Shown: positions 62,442 through 64,000 of the stretch, one piece after another
Numbering within the stretch: the stretch's first letter is position 1
Layout of the letters: every line of letters starts with the position of its first letter
From: CAVOAK01 sp963664465
GTDB taxonomy: Bacteria; Pseudomonadota; Alphaproteobacteria; UBA8366; CAVOAK01
Assembly: GCA_963664465.2 (NCBI GenBank)
Contig: CAXXSU010000004.1
Coordinates: forward strand, 310,001-374,000
DNA: 64,000 bases
Direction: 5' to 3'
Notes under the pieces: model-generated
Told to the model about the DNA's origin: nothing
What the model saw: only the letters and a program-made list of their open reading frames with translations
Database searches by the model: none
Translations under genes and position numbers: made by a program

Positions 62442-64000
62442 ATGCCGGGACTCCGGGAACTGGCGCTGAAGGCGAAGGCTTGGCCGTTCGAGGAAGCACG
62501 CAAGCTGCTTGATCGCGTGGATAAGCGGCCGCCTGAAAAAGGATATGCGCTGTTCGAGACTGGCTATGGGGCGTCCGGCTTGCCGCATATCGGCACCTTC
62601 GGCGAGGTCATGCGGACAGTTATGGTGCGCCACGCCTTTACCACGCTTTCCGACTTGCCGACCCGGCTTTTCACCTTTTCAGACGACATGGATGGGCTGC
62701 GTAAGGTCCCCGAGAACATCCCAAATCGCGACATGGTCGAGCAACATCTAGGCAAGCCGCTGACGTCGATACCCGATCCCTTCGGCACGCATGAGAGCTT
62801 CGGCCACCACAACAATGCCAGATTGCGCGCATTTATCGATCAGTTCGAGCTTGAGTACGAGTTCAAGAGTTCAACTCAGTGCTACCAATCGGGCGCCTTT
62901 GATGCGGCACTTTTACGGCTCCTGCAAAGCTACGAGGAGGTGATGGAGATCATGCTGCCTTCGCTGCGCCAGGAGCGGGCGCAGACCTACAGTCCGTTTC
63001 TGCCGATCTGCCCCGAATCTGGCCAAGTCCTTCAGGTGGAGGTCGTGGCCACCGACGCTGCGGCCGGCACCATCACCTATCGTCGCGACGATGGTGAGGT
63101 ACGCGAGACTGCAGTCACTGGCGGTGATTGCAAATTGCAGTGGAAACCCGACTGGGCGATGCGCTGGGATGCGTTCGATGTCGACTATGAAATGTTCGGC
63201 AAGGATCTCATTGACTCTGCGCGGCTGTCGGGACGCATTGTCCGGGCGCTGGGTGGACGGGCGCCGGAAGGCCTCACCTACGAGTTATTCCTCGACGAAA
63301 ATGGTGAAAAGATTTCGAAGTCGCGGGGCAATGGGCTGACGATTGAAGAATGGCTGGCTTATGCACCACGCGAAACGGTTGCGCACTTCATGTTCGGCAA
63401 ACCAAAGGCGGCAAAACGACTCTACTTTGATGTCATTCCAAGGGCGGTAGACGATTATCTGTCGCTGCTTGAAAAGTATCCGAGCGAGGATCCGGCTCGC
63501 CAGTTGGAGAACCCGGCATGGCATATCCATCAAGGAGACCCGCCCATCGAGCGTACGCCATTGAGTTTTAACGTCCTGCTGAACCTTGCGAGCGTGTGCA
63601 ACACCGAGGACAAGGTCGTGCTGTGGGGGTTCATTTCTCGCTACGCACCTGACGCCGCGCCAACGTCAGATTCCCTGCTGGACCAGCTCGTCGGTCACGC
63701 CATCCGTTACTATTCCGACTTCGTGAAGCCGAATAAGCACTACCGCGCTCCGAATCAGATGGAACGCGTGGCGCTAGAGGATTTGGCCGATGAGCTCGGT
63801 CGGCTGCCGCAGAATGTGGCCGCTAACGATATCCAGACTCAAATCTATGAAGTCGGCAAGCGTCACCCGTTTGACTCACTTCGCGAGTGGTTCCAGGCGC
63901 TCTACGAAGTTCTGTTGGGTCAGGAACAAGGTCCGCGAATGGGATCTTTCGTCGCGCTCTATGGCGTCGATAAGACGACCGAACTGATACGTCGCGCTTT
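62442..64000 (+). CDS. lysK: Class I lysyl-tRNA synthetase (runs off the window)
   Basis: The archaeal/alphaproteobacterial class I form of LysRS, unrelated to the class II LysS of most bacteria. About 519 codons are visible; the family length is about 525-540, so little is missing. GLPHIGTF (HIGH motif, near residues 48-55), TFSDDMDGLRKVP, GFDVDYEMFGKD-like segment (DVDYEMFGKDL) and KISKSRGNG (KMSKS motif, near 290) are all present. Upstream, GGGGAG lies two bases and AAGGA eleven bases before the ATG. The reading frame is open to the last base. Confidence 0.96.
   Translation, partial: MPGLRELALKAKAWPFEEARKLLDRVDKRPPEKGYALFETGYGASGLPHIGTFGEVMRTVMVRHAFTTLSDLPTRLFTFSDDMDGLRKVPENIPNRDMVEQHLGKPLTSIPDPFGTHESFGHHNNARLRAFIDQFELEYEFKSSTQCYQSGAFDAALLRLLQSYEEVMEIMLPSLRQERAQTYSPFLPICPESGQVLQVEVVATDAAAGTITYRRDDGEVRETAVTGGDCKLQWKPDWAMRWDAFDVDYEMFGKDLIDSARLSGRIVRALGGRAPEGLTYELFLDENGEKISKSRGNGLTIEEWLAYAPRETVAHFMFGKPKAAKRLYFDVIPRAVDDYLSLLEKYPSEDPARQLENPAWHIHQGDPPIERTPLSFNVLLNLASVCNTEDKVVLWGFISRYAPDAAPTSDSLLDQLVGHAIRYYSDFVKPNKHYRAPNQMERVALEDLADELGRLPQNVAANDIQTQIYEVGKRHPFDSLREWFQALYEVLLGQEQGPRMGSFVALYGVDKTTELIRRA

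Overview
The window reads as a continuous stretch of alphaproteobacterial chromosome. Pointers are a class I lysyl-tRNA synthetase, heterotetrameric sarcosine oxidase, an active/inactive M16 peptidase pair with a DUF3035 lipoprotein, a Kdo/lipid A gene run of alphaproteobacterial layout, CIRCE-controlled groESL, and overall high-GC codon use. It is probably Rhodospirillales-like; the rank below class is inference. I see no rRNA or tRNA genes, CRISPR array or prophage.

Layout. 0-6 kb: a sulfurtransferase and an unusual CoA-transferase, an OmpA-type porin-like protein, a small secreted protein, a DUF4345 membrane protein, a double-DUF427 protein and a fatty acid hydroxylase/sterol desaturase. 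6.6-14 kb: two identical 1,039-bp IS1595-family elements in opposite orientation. One sits exactly on the start codon of the desaturase gene; the other splits an amidase gene. Between them lie a lone molybdenum-hydroxylase large subunit and a tight zur / COG0523 GTPase / MerF-like operon. 14.5-32 kb: housekeeping genes (ribF, ileS, lspA, M16 pair, pgi-mutL, rluB-rsmD, tadA, an HPF-cold-shock fusion, purD, xseA, an M23 peptidase). 32-39.3 kb: a leftward lipid A/Kdo operon (msbA-like, DUF374 acyltransferase, waaA, lpxK, lpxL) with an IS5-family element wedged between lpxK and lpxL. 39.5-45.3 kb: a surface-antigen lipoprotein with a slippery A8 start, and soxBDAG. 45.5-50 kb: a cNMP-binding/TPR protein, an M20 amidohydrolase and heme A synthase. 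50-54.5 kb: a 2-oxoacid:ferredoxin oxidoreductase (korAB) with a ferredoxin-NADP reductase. 54.7-64 kb: groESL, a MarR regulator, a 3-hydroxyisobutyrate-dehydrogenase-like enzyme with a TerB protein, a DinG-type helicase and lysK.

The most notable observations concern the insertion sequences. Two unrelated elements each stop within 0-2 bases of a host start codon, in the orientation in which the transposase is co-directional with the gene. In both cases the terminal inverted repeat places a Shine-Dalgarno-like tetramer exactly 7 nt before the start codon. At the desaturase the element also turned the native ATG into TTG, and fused the native ribosome site and start to a 16-codon leader whose stop overlaps the transposase start (TGATG). 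The zur-GTPase-MerF operon is the best candidate for an under-described functional system: a mercury-transporter-like protein in what looks like a zinc-homeostasis operon, with no mer genes nearby.
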